Below are positions 22,568 through 33,005 of a stretch of 64,000 nucleotides of DNA, piece after piece. The DNA is from Ostrinia nubilalis (Eukaryota > Arthropoda > Insecta > Lepidoptera > Crambidae): the NCBI RefSeq assembly GCF_963855985.1, contig NC_087099.1, forward strand, positions 12,058,001 to 12,122,000, given 5' to 3'. Made by a program: the position numbers and the translations under genes. Position 1 is the first letter of the stretch, and each line of letters starts with the position of its first letter. The notes beneath the pieces are model-generated. The model was not told the DNA's origin and made no database searches. It saw nothing but the letters and a program-made list of their open reading frames with translations.

Positions 22568-24024
22568 ACGAGGCTAGACGCGCCTCCAGTTTATCAGACT
22601 AGATGCGCCTTTGACTATGACTAAGTATAACAAGGCTAGATGCGCCTTAGACTATGACTATGACCATGACTATGACTGTGACTGACTTAGTATATCGAGG
22701 CTAGACGCGCCTCCAGTTTATCAGGCTAGATGCGCCTTTGACTACGACTAAGTATAACAAGGCTAGATGCGCCTGTGACTATGACTTAAGTATAACAAGG
22801 CTAGATGCGCCTTTGACTATGACTAAGTAAAACAAGGCTAGATGCGCCTTTGACTATGACTAAGTAAACAAGGCTAGATGCGCCTTAGACTATGACTATG
22901 ACTATGACCATGACTATGACTGTGACTGACTTAGTATATCGAGGCTAGACGCGCCTCCAGTTTATAAGGCTAGATGCGCCTTTGACTATGACTAAGTATA
23001 ACAAGGCTAGATGCGCCTTAGACTATGACTATGACCATGACTATGACTGTGACTGACTTAGTATATCGAGGCTAGACGCGCCTCCAGTTTATAAGGCTAG
23101 ATGCGCCTTTGACTATGACTAAGTATAACAAGGCTAGATGCGCCTTTGACTACGACTAAGTATAACAAGGCTAGATGCGCCTTTGACTATGACTAAGTAT
23201 AACAAGGCTAGATGCGCCTTAGACTATGACTATGACCATGACTATGACTGTGACTGACTTAGTATATCGAGGCTAGACGCGCCTCCAGTTTATAAGGCTA
23301 GATGCGCCTTTGACTATGACTAAGTATAACAAGGCTAGATGCGCCTTAGACTATGACTATGACTATGACCATGACTATGACTGTGACTGACTTAGTATAT
23401 CGAGGCTAGACGCGCCTCCAATTTATAAGGCTAGATGCGCCTTTGACTATGACTAAGTAAAACAAGGCTAGATGCGCCTTTGACTATGACTAAGTATAAC
23501 AAGGCTAGATGCGCCTTAGACTAGGACTATGACTATGACCATGACCATGACTATGACTGTGACTGACTTAGTATATCGAGGCTAGATGCTCCTCCAGTTT
23601 ATTAGGCTAGATGCGCCTTAGACTGTGACTATGACTTAGTATAACGAGGCTAGACGTGCCTCCAGTTTATCAGGCTAGATGCGCCATTGACTATGACTAA
23701 GTATGAGACATGTAGAAGCTCCTTAAGAACAAAATATTCGACCATTTGTAAGTACTATTAATTAGTCTAAACGAATAAAGATATTTTGACTTTTGGCTTT
23801 GACTTTGACTATAACTATGACTGTGACTGTGACCATGACTATGACTTAGTATGAGGCTAGACACTCCTCCAGTTTATCAGGCTAGATGCGCTTTTGAATA
23901 TGACTAAATATAACGAGGCTAGACGCGCCTCCAGTTTAATAGGCTAGATGTGCCTTGGACTATGACTATGGCTTAGTATGACGAGGCTAGACGCGCCTCC
24001 AGTTTATCAGGCTAGGTGCGCCTT
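22568..24024 (+). repeat. Minisatellite of GGCTAGATGCGCCT units
   Basis: Some thirty repeats are built on AGGCTAGA(T/C)GCGCCT followed by either a short TTTGACTATGACTAAGTAT linker or a long (GACTAT)n-type linker with TGACCATGAC and TGTGACTGAC. The short unit is ~36 bp. A higher-order unit combines one long linker, a GAGGCTAGACGCGCCTCCAG block and one or more short units. Around 23703-23800 the array is broken by a fragment of another dispersed repeat ending GACTTTTGGCTTTGACTTTGAC. No frame stays open across it. It lies wholly inside the LTR element, close to the left LTR. Confidence 0.93.
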
Positions 24025-24420
24025 AAGGGCCCCATTGTTTAGGATGTCTCTAGAATAAAAAGCCTTCTATTGCTGACATAACAAGGAAGCCGTCCAATTG
24101 TCACATGAGTTGTGTGTGTAGATCGTACTGAATAAAATACAAATATAAATACAAAATCTTTATTTGTGATGCATAAGTATAATAGAAACATGTCACAATG
24201 GTATTTTACTACACTTTGCTCAGGGAGCATAATATTAATTGTCAAACAAAAGATTTTTTAGATTTATTTTTTGAGATTTAGATTTTCGGAAAAGACAAAT
24301 CAAACTTTTGCTTAATATAACATGAACATAGCTTCCATATGATGTTGAGTTGATGCTGGTCAGACACAGTTTATTTTGTCGAGTACTTTATTTCACAGTT
24401 GAGTACAACGACTACTGAAG

Positions 24421-24549
24421 ATGGAGCTCGTATACCGCCAGGAACACCCGTCAGCTGACGATGAAATAAGCGTGCTAAGCGAACGAAGTTGTCGTCGTCG
24501 TCCAGTAAGAAGGCGCCACCACGATCGTCTTCTATGGGGCCAAGGTTGA
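24421..24549 (+). CDS. Short Arg/Ser-rich frame, possible gag remnant
   Basis: A 42-residue ATG frame opens MELVYRQEHPSADDE and becomes Arg-rich (CRRRPVRRRHH). The overlapping next frame continues with Lys/Arg and a run of serines (NTRRSSSSSSS) to about 24640, suggesting one longer basic, serine-rich protein split by a frameshift. Its position after the left LTR would suit the N-terminus of gag. No domain is recognisable, and it may be noise. Confidence 0.3.
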   Translation: MELVYRQEHPSADDEISVLSERSCRRRPVRRRHHDRLLWGQG

Positions 24550-25920
24550 AGAAAAATACGCGAAGGAGCTCATCTTCTTCCAGCTCTACTGAAAGAGCAG
24601 TGCCACATGAGGTTCGTAAAATTTCTGGTAGACTCTAGTGAAGAAAAGTGCCTATTTTTTTATTGGTAGTTTTTTTTTATTGCGCACACATTATGAAATA
24701 TTACGCATACCTACAGTAAAATGGGAATATTAGCTTATGTAGTAAATCTTTAATAGTAATAATTAAAGGTAATAATAAAGTATTCGATTATAACGTTTAA
24801 ATTAACGTTAAAGTAAATGTGCTAAAAAAAAATTATTTTTTTAAATATTTTTACACAAGTAAAGTGAATTAATTAATTATTCGTTTATTTTAAAATTGTC
24901 GTCGGTTCGGACTTTCGGTAGGTTCTTTTGCCAAGTACAATATCTTGTCTATAGATCTATAATTCCACTTCAAAAATATATTTCGAATATGAAACGTCAA
25001 GGTTCCATAATGAGCAGAAGTTTAAAGTTTTTCTTTTAGTAGTCTTTCATTTTATGACAATTTTGTGAGCGCTATTATAATAGCTAATGCAAATAAGAGA
25101 ATTTTGTCTTTGACTTAGACATTGCTTTGCTAAAAGAACTACGGACGTCTGTTAGAGGAAATTTTTAATCCTGCTACTTGAAAGGATGAACAGTTTACGT
25201 AATTATTTTTATGACAAAAAAAAATCTATGAGACTGTTTTGGTAAATGAAAAATCCTTTTAAGTGTTGGTAGTGAGTGCACTTGTTGACGCAAAACCGAT
25301 GCTGAAACTAAGTATAGTTTGGCGGATCATTTCAATATCAATTCCAATTGTAAAAGTTGTGGTCAATCATCAGTCATACCTCTATAGAGCTAATATAAAC
25401 AAAAATGTTGATGAGATTGACGCTGTTATAGAAGTGTTAGTGATTGATGATGTATAGCAGACTTCACTGACAATGGACGATTTGACACCGATATTGATTC
25501 GATATTACAATTTATTAAAGACATTCTGATCTTGAAAGCTTAATTAATCTGAAATGACCTGTAAATTACCATTTTTGGTCGGATTGTAATTAAGAAAAGT
25601 AGTTTGATTAAATTCACAAAATAGCGACGTCACTTGCTTGTCGTGCCATACGAAATCTATGGGAGTTTGATTTAACAGTTTTTAAAAGTACGTCAATTGA
25701 CTGGCGGTGTCAACACGTCTATTGGTCAAAACTTCACGCAACTGCAATTTCTCACGGTTTTGAATACTGACATTCTATAAAATTCCTGGTCAGAATATTT
25801 TCGAGAGCCACGAAAATGACGGACACAAGTGAATACCAGTTAACATAAATTTCTAGTTTTACAGAGGATAGTTTCTGGCGTTTACAGTTGCCTTTCGATT
25901 TAAATTTTTAAAATAACTTG

Positions 25921-25970
25921 ACACCTGGCGAGCTTAAGGCCGTGGGTTCGATTCCCGCCTTAGGCGGTTC
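25921..25970 (+). repeat. tRNA-like B-box scrap
   Basis: GCGAGCTTAAGGCCGTGGG followed by TTCGATTCCCGCC contains a perfect polymerase III B box (GGTTCGATTCC). No complete cloverleaf can be drawn, so it is most likely a SINE head fragment inside the LTR element. Confidence 0.45.
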
Positions 25971-26149
25971 TATATTTTCAAGTGATATTTTATAATGCGA
26001 ATAGCTTTCCGCCGAGGGTTCTTCCGCGTGGAATTTTGTTTGTCACAGTTGTTTGTTTTGTATGTTATGTATGTAAATTAAACAGGGGGGCAAGTACCGG
26101 GTGTTTAAAAGAGCCTTTTTAATTCACAACGGCAAAGGTGAAATCGTTT

Positions 26150-26365
26150 TTGGTAATTTGTCGCCACTAGGCGAGGACTAGGACTAGGACTACCAATAAC
26201 ACTTAAAGCAAATATTTTAAAAGCTACTTCAATGCTTTTTGGAGCATGTCCAATATGTCATGTAAATCGAATTGTAAAAGACCCCTCAGCTATGGATACT
26301 CTCGATAGAGCTGATATTATGACTAAGCCCGGACTTAGATCCGACATGTTCTGGTTAGTTAGATA
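26150..26365 (+). pseudogene. Unidentified open stretch in LTR element
   Basis: A ~70-codon stop-free stretch without its own start includes LFGACPICHVNRIVKDPSA and ends near SDMFW. C-P-I-C-H hints at a zinc-binding loop, but I do not recognise the protein. It sits between the gag-like and RNase H-like remnants and may be an eroded part of the same polyprotein. Confidence 0.3.
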
Positions 26366-26624
26366 AGCTTTATACTCTTTTGTGAAATTATCGCGATTGT
26401 ATTGCTATAAATCTGACTGAGATAGGACGTACACGTGCAGTCTTTGATGTCAGGATGAAAAATAATGTGCAAATACCACCATTACCACTTATCTCATTAC
26501 AAAAGGGAAAAGGGTTCAGAAAACCATAGATGACTAACTTGATCCAATGCTATGATTATCAATATTATTCAGGACTCTAAATCATATTTAAGTGAGATCT
26601 TGATGATAAAGAGAAAAGTCTTCA

Positions 26625-26865
26625 AAGTTCTGTAGCAGTCACTTACTTTAGTCGACCCACAGACAGACGACCCCTGAGGATAGACATCTTCAATGAAAGA
26701 CAACTTCTATGAGTTAGAGACACTAGCTAAAAAAAAGGTATATCTTTTAGGACTTAAAAGTTTCTACTGGTTATGCTGCCTTAAGAACCATGTTAAAAAA
26801 AAAAGAAATTTAGTTCCGCGAATGGTCCAAATACCAAAATTTAGTCATAGAATCTGACGACAACC
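26625..26865 (+). pseudogene. Eroded Ty3/gypsy RNase H remnant
   Basis: In shifting plus-strand frames the order VTYFSRPTD, then FYELETLA (26703-26727), then VYLLG-like residues, then NLVPRMVQ is preserved. In Ty3/gypsy pol the RNase H region reads x-Y-F-S-R-x-T followed by Y-E-L-E-x-L-A, then V-Y-L-x-G and a P-R-x-x-R-W block. Stops and frame changes separate every piece. It fixes the element's sense strand and its broad class. Confidence 0.55.
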
Positions 26866-27717
26866 CATCCAAACATCGTAATCTCTTCAAATAGCAGATA
26901 CAGTAAGGTTGATATTTTTAGTGGTCCCACGTACAGCTAGATGGCAAATATGTTGCGCTTATCGTGATGATATCGAGCATCACAGACATTCAGAAACACA
27001 TAATATAAGGACACTGTAATTGTACCTATTGGTTTCAAAAACTTGAAAAATTTGTAAAGAATTAAATTATGTTAAGGCCTTAGAAATACATAATTCTGAC
27101 GAAAGTACCTTTAGTGTTAATCATAAATCGTGACCATAATTCATTATTTGCCAGATTACGGTTACAAATGGATATAATTGGATATAATATTAACGTTTTG
27201 ACATGTTCTTATAAACTTAATAACTTTCACATGGCAGTCATGGCAAGATACACTGTAATTAAATTGATTATGTACTAACATCTAATGGACGTGTATTTAT
27301 GTGAAATAAAAATTTGGATTTAAAAAGAGAAGTTTCCAATATATTCGATATGGTAGTTTTGAGAAAATTATAAAGTAAAACGATTAATATCTGAATTTCA
27401 TACAAATATCCGTTATTGGTTATAAAATAAGTCATTACGAATAATATAGATTAGGTGAAAATGTATAGTGTGTATAAGTGCCTACAAGATTTTTCTCCCT
27501 TTCTTAACATTTGTTACTGGTTTAATATGAAGAATATAGTTTCTAAAATGCATTATTAATGTTAAAACACTCGTTAACAAGTTGTCATAGAATTGTTTAT
27601 CATTCTACTATATATGCTTCATATTGTAATATTGTTTGAAAAGTAATATTAATGATTTTAGAATAAATCCTTATTAGACGTGAATGCCGGGAGGCATCAC
27701 GGTGTCGGATGGCCGAA

Positions 27718-28765
27718 TGTAATGATTTTAGAATTTATATTGTATTTTATAAGATTATTGGTTACTTTTAAATACACTCGACATCAAATAAATCGCACCT
27801 CCCGCGACAAGCATTTTCAAACGTATGCTTCCCCACTTCCCACCAATATTGGCACCATTTAAAAGCCTAGTTCTAACCTTCATTGCATTAAAGGAAAGGT
27901 TTTTACCCCAAAAATGTGTCTTTAGAAGGAGCCAGAGTCACTTCTTCAAAAAATAGGTAGTTACGCTAGAGCCAACTTTTATGGCTATAAAACTGTTAAG
28001 TTGGGATTAATCGCTATCCATCTGTTAAAGAGGACACGTGAGATCATTATTTGGTTTTATAACCATAAAAATTGGTCTAATTGATCCCATAGGTGGGCCC
28101 AAAGTGAGGTATTTTTTCAAGTCACATTTATGGTATATGTTAATCATTTATTAAGAAATTAAATGTGTTTTTCTTTAAGGATATTTATTGGGCTTTCAAA
28201 TAACACCAATATTGTTGGGGCACCATGATTGTGTCAGAAGAAAATCGTTAAAGTTCGCGTCACGGAAGGTGCGGTTTATTTGATGTTGAGTATAGTTATT
28301 GCAACAATTTTAGTATTTGTATTGTATTTTAGAAGAACCCAAAAACCCATTATTAAATTAAAATACTTTATTTGATTACTTCCTAGGCATTTTGCAGACA
28401 TTAGAATGATTTTAGAATTTATTTTGTATTAAATCCAATTATTTCATATTTATTATTTAATTTAATTATTTTAGATTTTTATTGTATACATTTTAGTATT
28501 TTAAAAATTAAGAAAACAGCTAATTATGAAATAAGTATTGCATTTGACTAGTTCCGGAGCATGCCGTCGATAAGTCGTTTTGAACCGGTCGAATTTCACT
28601 GATGGAAGGGGAAGTTACCTTATCGCTGGCATGCCGCCGGACAGTCAGTTCGATTTGAGCGTTCGAAGCGAGAGGTACTATTAGGTTGACGTCATAATGT
28701 CGAAATTGTGTAAATCAGTGATGCTGAAATACAAGTTAAACAACCTACAAGAGTGTTTCATTTCA
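27718..28765 (+). repeat. Right LTR, 528 bp, split by a MITE
   Basis: 27718-27774 plus 28295-28765 reconstitute the same 528-bp LTR as 21905-22432 with no difference that I can see. A 518-bp insertion occupies 27775-28292. The target duplication CGAG follows at 28766-28769. Confidence 0.88.
27775..28292. mobile_element. 518-bp TA-flanked MITE inside the right LTR
   Basis: The ends CACTCGACATCAAATAAA and, reversed, TACTCAACATCAAATAAA are inverted repeats continuing into CCGCACCT. Both sides carry TA (27773-27774, 28293-28294), whereas the left LTR has a single TA at 21960-21961. This gives an internal proof of insertion and exact boundaries. No coding capacity. TA duplication fits Tc1/mariner-type elements. 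Confidence 0.92.
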
Positions 28766-28769
28766 CGAG

Positions 28770-31304
28770 TAACTTAAATATTTAAAAGAAGATAACTTCA
28801 TTACATAATGTACATCTCCAAGCAATACCTTTTCCTAACTAACTATTCCTGAATAAACTAAAATCTTCCCCGAACCGACCGCTGTATCCGTTAACTCTAA
28901 CCCATACGCAATGGAGTGCAATGGACCGTGATATTGGTGAGAAATAGACCCATAAAACTGCCCTTCTAATAAATTGCCCTTGATGAGCACTTTTATTTTA
29001 CGGCCCTTCGGCAGTGACGTTCGTTTGCCTTAAAAAACCTAAAGCACCAATTCGAAGGAGCCTTAACTTTGATGTGAGGCACGTGGCTGGTGCGTAGGGT
29101 TTATTGGAGCCTTATTACTGTTATTGAGAACAGATAAGGGCGGATAGAAATGTACTTAACCACCTCCGATGATGCCAGCCTAAATTGGGTTAGCGTTCTT
29201 TCAGGTAGCAATTTTCTCTTGTACTTATTTGGTACTCGATTCGATAACCATTTTAGCAACTCTTTTTGCTATAACATTTTAGTCATTTGCGCCAAATACG
29301 CTTCTTCTTCACAATCTAAGTATTTCTATAATAATGTTTTATTCAAAAATTACAGATAGGTAGGTTAGGTAGAGTCAACATCAAAAATTATCCTTGCAGG
29401 AAATACGTTCAAAAATGTATTTACGCACACCATATTTATAAGAACAATTTGATTCTAACCCTGAAACTGAAAACCGAGTTATTTTGAATTTATTGGTCCA
29501 CATGGTCAACAAAGTCTAAGTTTGGCTTTTCTTCAGCTCGTAAAAAGTACGTCAGTTCTAAAAGGGTGTTCAGGTTCACTGACCTACTTATAATGATAAA
29601 TGGAAGATTAAGTACAGTACAGTAGTACCAACAAAAGTTGACAACAAAACCATTCAAATTGTAACAAAGACGTGTTGCGAACTTTTTGGCTACTTTGGGC
29701 GTCACGAACTATTTGATGCTGACTGTACGATATACAGCAACCAATATAAAAGAGTCACGTTTAAAAACATCTCATAAAAAGTATGTCAATACAGGGTGTC
29801 CTTACCCTGTTCATGATACATGGAATATTACGTTAAAGGCGAAACTACACTGTATTGGGCCGATCTCTTGTCAAGGACCGCGACCGTCTCGTGTAATGGC
29901 CGATATTTACATGTTACAAGGGTTGTTCTGTTAACGCCACCCGGCGAGCTTTAAATCGCAGCGAACATACAGAAGGACAAATTGACAAACATTTTAGGAC
30001 ACTTTTGTTCCAAAATGGCCTGTATTATAACCAGATAGACCCTACTCTGTTTAGCTTGGTGTGCTATCGTCCATTCCATATGTACAATGTGAAGTGTTTT
30101 ATTCTGTTCCTAAATGAAATGTATTTGTGGCTATCGACACTACACTACTCAGACAGACAAAGGATATTCGCCTTTGTCTGAGTAGTGTACATAGTGTCGA
30201 AGTAACGTTTGTCGGAGTTTATTTAGGTAGCCGTATTTTGGGTAACTCCAATTTATGCCCGCACTCCTGTGTCGTCACGAATGGTACTTACTCGTTTTAA
30301 CCGACTTCAATAAAGGAGGAGGTTCTCAGTTCGTCTGTGTCTTTTACAGGCTGCACAAAAAGGAGTTTTATGATTTAATCTAGATAATTCGACACATACC
30401 TACAAACAGAGACGACTCAACTGAACATAAAATTAGTTTCTTAATAAGGCGGATTTTATGCTTCTTCTCCTGATTAATCTGCCCTACTTACAACTTAGGA
30501 GTATGTCACAAACTTCTTGGTAGCTTCCACATCTCATATTGCTCTCCATTCGTATTGCCCGTGTGTATCATCTGTTAATGTGCACCATTTGTAGCAAATT
30601 ACGCTTTATGAAGCTTTTAATTTATCTGTACGCGCATTTAACCAACGATTGGGAGCGGTGCTCATCAAAAATTTCAATAGTCATTAACATAAACTTATTT
30701 GGGAGCCACTGCAGTTCGAATGGTTTTAATAAATAGTGGATTAAGTTTATGTACATCATAGTAGATAGATAAGTACCTACATTAATATTATCAAAAGTCC
30801 ATCAGGTCCATTTCAGTTAGATGGCAAATGATAACTTTTGCAAAACAGAAATAATATTTAGCAAACATTGATCATAATTTTGATTTAGCCAATTAGTAGT
30901 CATAACTTACTGTAATTAAAGCTATCAAAGTATTAATTAAGCGTTTTCAAATATATTAGATTTGATTCACAAGACCTAAAAATATTTTAAATTGTTTTTA
31001 AAGCGATACAAAATCGAGTTTCAAAGTAATTACGCCTTTAATTTAAACCCGTTTCAAATAAATTTAGAAATCGGCTCGTTAAAATGGCCATTAAACGTTA
31101 ACCAATTCACACTGAACGTTTAATAACGTCGTTAATCCAAATAACAAGACAAAAGGGAAAACCGAAACGAGTGGTGGATTTGCCGAATGCTAAATTCGTT
31201 AGCGTTTCATTCGGTAAAAATGTAACGTGATCTAAATAGGTGCAGCAAGTCCACGCCATTTTTTTTCTCTGACATACGGCGTTTGTCACCGGTCATCCTC
31301 TTTC
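28770..31304. other. No gene seen
   Basis: 2.5 kb of non-coding flank after the LTR element. It contains one strong hairpin (30134-30200) and a few short frames. None has a domain, splice pair or start that I would support. Confidence 0.55.
30134..30200. repeat. Hairpin, ~28-bp stem
   Basis: ACTACTCAGACAGACAAAGG and CCTTTGTCTGAGTAGTGT pair around a seven-base loop. TCGACACTA and TAGTGTCGA pair outside a small internal bulge. It may be the relic of a very small MITE; there is no poly-U tract or tRNA-like feature. Confidence 0.7.
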
Positions 31305-31412
31305 ATCATTTTAGCTACAGGATGTCTACTGCTGAACATAGGCCTCCCCACAATCGCCCGGTTGGTAGCGACCTGCATCCAGCGCCTTCCTGCTACCTTT
31401 ATCAGGTCATTG
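31305..31412 (-). repeat. LINE 3'-end fragment (diverged)
   Basis: It contains CTGCTGAACATAGGCCTCCC, GGTTGGTAGCGACCTGCATC and TTCCTGCTACCTTTATCAGG, the same order as the fragment at 14939-15066. The (ATG)n tail is reduced to short TCAT runs. Confidence 0.6.
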
Positions 31413-33005
31413 TTTCACCTTGTGGTCATCCTCTTTGCGCTGCTTAACTTCAAACTCCCACTATGTTGTTCCTTTGATTTCTAATTTCGTTGTGTTGTGT
31501 TGTGAGTCCAATGATAGCTTAACTTTCCTATGCTACGATCGTGGATTCACTGGTTGGGTGGTTTTATTGGGGGGTCAAGCTGTAGATTCTGACCACATGA
31601 GTACCTAACACAGGACAAAACCTAAGGCTACACAGGAGTTGCAGCTGTGAGAACGAGAGGAAGTAGTGCCGTAAAGTCCACAGCACAGTCCAGTGTCCAG
31701 GTAATGTGGAAATAACGAAATATGTGGTCCGCTTTGGTGGAAACCGGGCTTTACTCGAACACAGACCTCGTACAAGCGGTGCTTCTGTACCAACCTCGTC
31801 TACAGGAACACGTTCGGCTATGTTCGCGCACAATAGATGCGCATAAATACTGTTCATTCAAATCAGCCAGGCAACGCGAACGGTCGGCAGAATTCAATTT
31901 TGAAATACGTTCGCAAAACTGTGTTCGAAAACATTGTTTGCAAGACCCATTTCCATTTATGCCAGCCAGAAAAAGTGACACGCGTTTGGTTTTTATGCAA
32001 ATGTACACGAACATAAACAAAAAAGCGTAATAAACGCACTGCGTAATTGGCACGAAATGGGCTTTTTCTCATCATTAAACAGCACGGCCGATGGAAAAAT
32101 TACAAAGAAATTCATAAGGCAATTTAGAATGGCGCGTAATTAATAATGCAAAAGAATATCGTTAAAAGATTGCGTTTTCTAAACGATAGCAGGAATCTTC
32201 GTTGTAAATGCCTAGGGGTGGGAGCGCGGAATAGAAAGAAATTCCTTTTTGAAATTAATGAGATGAGACAACCTTGGGGGAACCAAGGCGTCTCTTTGAT
32301 GACGCTCGCGGTTGCAAGGACGTGGAAAAGTGCACATATTACGTACACAGTACACTCACTGGCGCTATGATCGACAGCGTGCGAAATTCCTCTGAAGTTA
32401 CACCTTTGTGTCAAAGAAATAAATTATATTCTTGAAATAAGTAAAATATTAAAACGAGCATCAAAGTGTCTTTACAGTAAAGTATTTTATGTGGGTGTCA
32501 ACATAGAAATGAAACAAATTAAATATTACTTTGTAATGTTTACTACTACAGTTACAAGTTAAAAATAATTTCATAGCTTTACTTGAAGTCCCATGAAATT
32601 ACGAAATGTTAAATAAATATTTTACATCTTTTAAATTACTTAAGTACCTACTTATCTGCTTACACATAACATTTAAGCTTATCCATTAGAGTACTCTAAA
32701 ATCGTAATTAAGGATGTCCCAAGATTTTTCGTAAAACATTCACCTCGAAGATAAGTCACTGGTGACTAGCTAAGTAAATCTAGTCCAAGCAATATTAAAT
32801 ACACCTTAGCAACCTTCGCAAGTAGTTACAGAAAGATCCAAGAATATCTACAACGATATGAAACTTGAGCCACATTATTTGGTGTCTTCCACAAGACAAA
32901 GTTCGCTTAATTACTGATATGATAATTCCCTGGAATGTTAATATTTACAGAATGGCATAACCCCAATAAATCTAAACTATAGAGCCCACAATTTGCGGAA
33001 TCGTC
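31413..33005. other. 3' flank of the LRR gene, no second gene
   Basis: 1.6 kb beyond the LRR stop codon. Open frames on both strands near 31560-32370 overlap each other and lack domains, so they look accidental. I did not find a convincing minus-strand AATAAA close to the stop, so the 3' end of the transcript is not placed. Confidence 0.5.

Larger units (their letters stand above)
21905..28765 (+). mobile_element. LTR retrotransposon, non-autonomous, Ty3/gypsy-like
   Basis: Two direct repeats beginning TGTAATGATTTTAG and ending GTGTTTCATTTCA (TG...CA termini) bound a 5.3-kb interior. The target duplication CGAG lies at 21901-21904 and 28766-28769; four bases is typical of Ty3/gypsy. Sense orientation is taken from pol remnants on the plus strand (26630-26860). 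The interior holds a minisatellite at 22568-24024, a short Arg/Ser-rich frame at 24421, a tRNA-like scrap at 25921, and no intact gag or pol. I read the LTRs as identical over all 528 positions, apart from a later MITE in the right one. That implies recent transposition of a copy that could not have encoded its own proteins. Confidence 0.88.

Noticed and set aside
22568..24024. CRISPR-like array
   Set aside because: Repeats and linkers are both repetitive and variable in length, there are no unique spacers, and the context is a eukaryotic retrotransposon.
31564..32414. Several overlapping frames of 60-102 codons on both strands
   Set aside because: They overlap on opposite strands, share no domain and have no splice signals that fit. 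Treated as chance openings.
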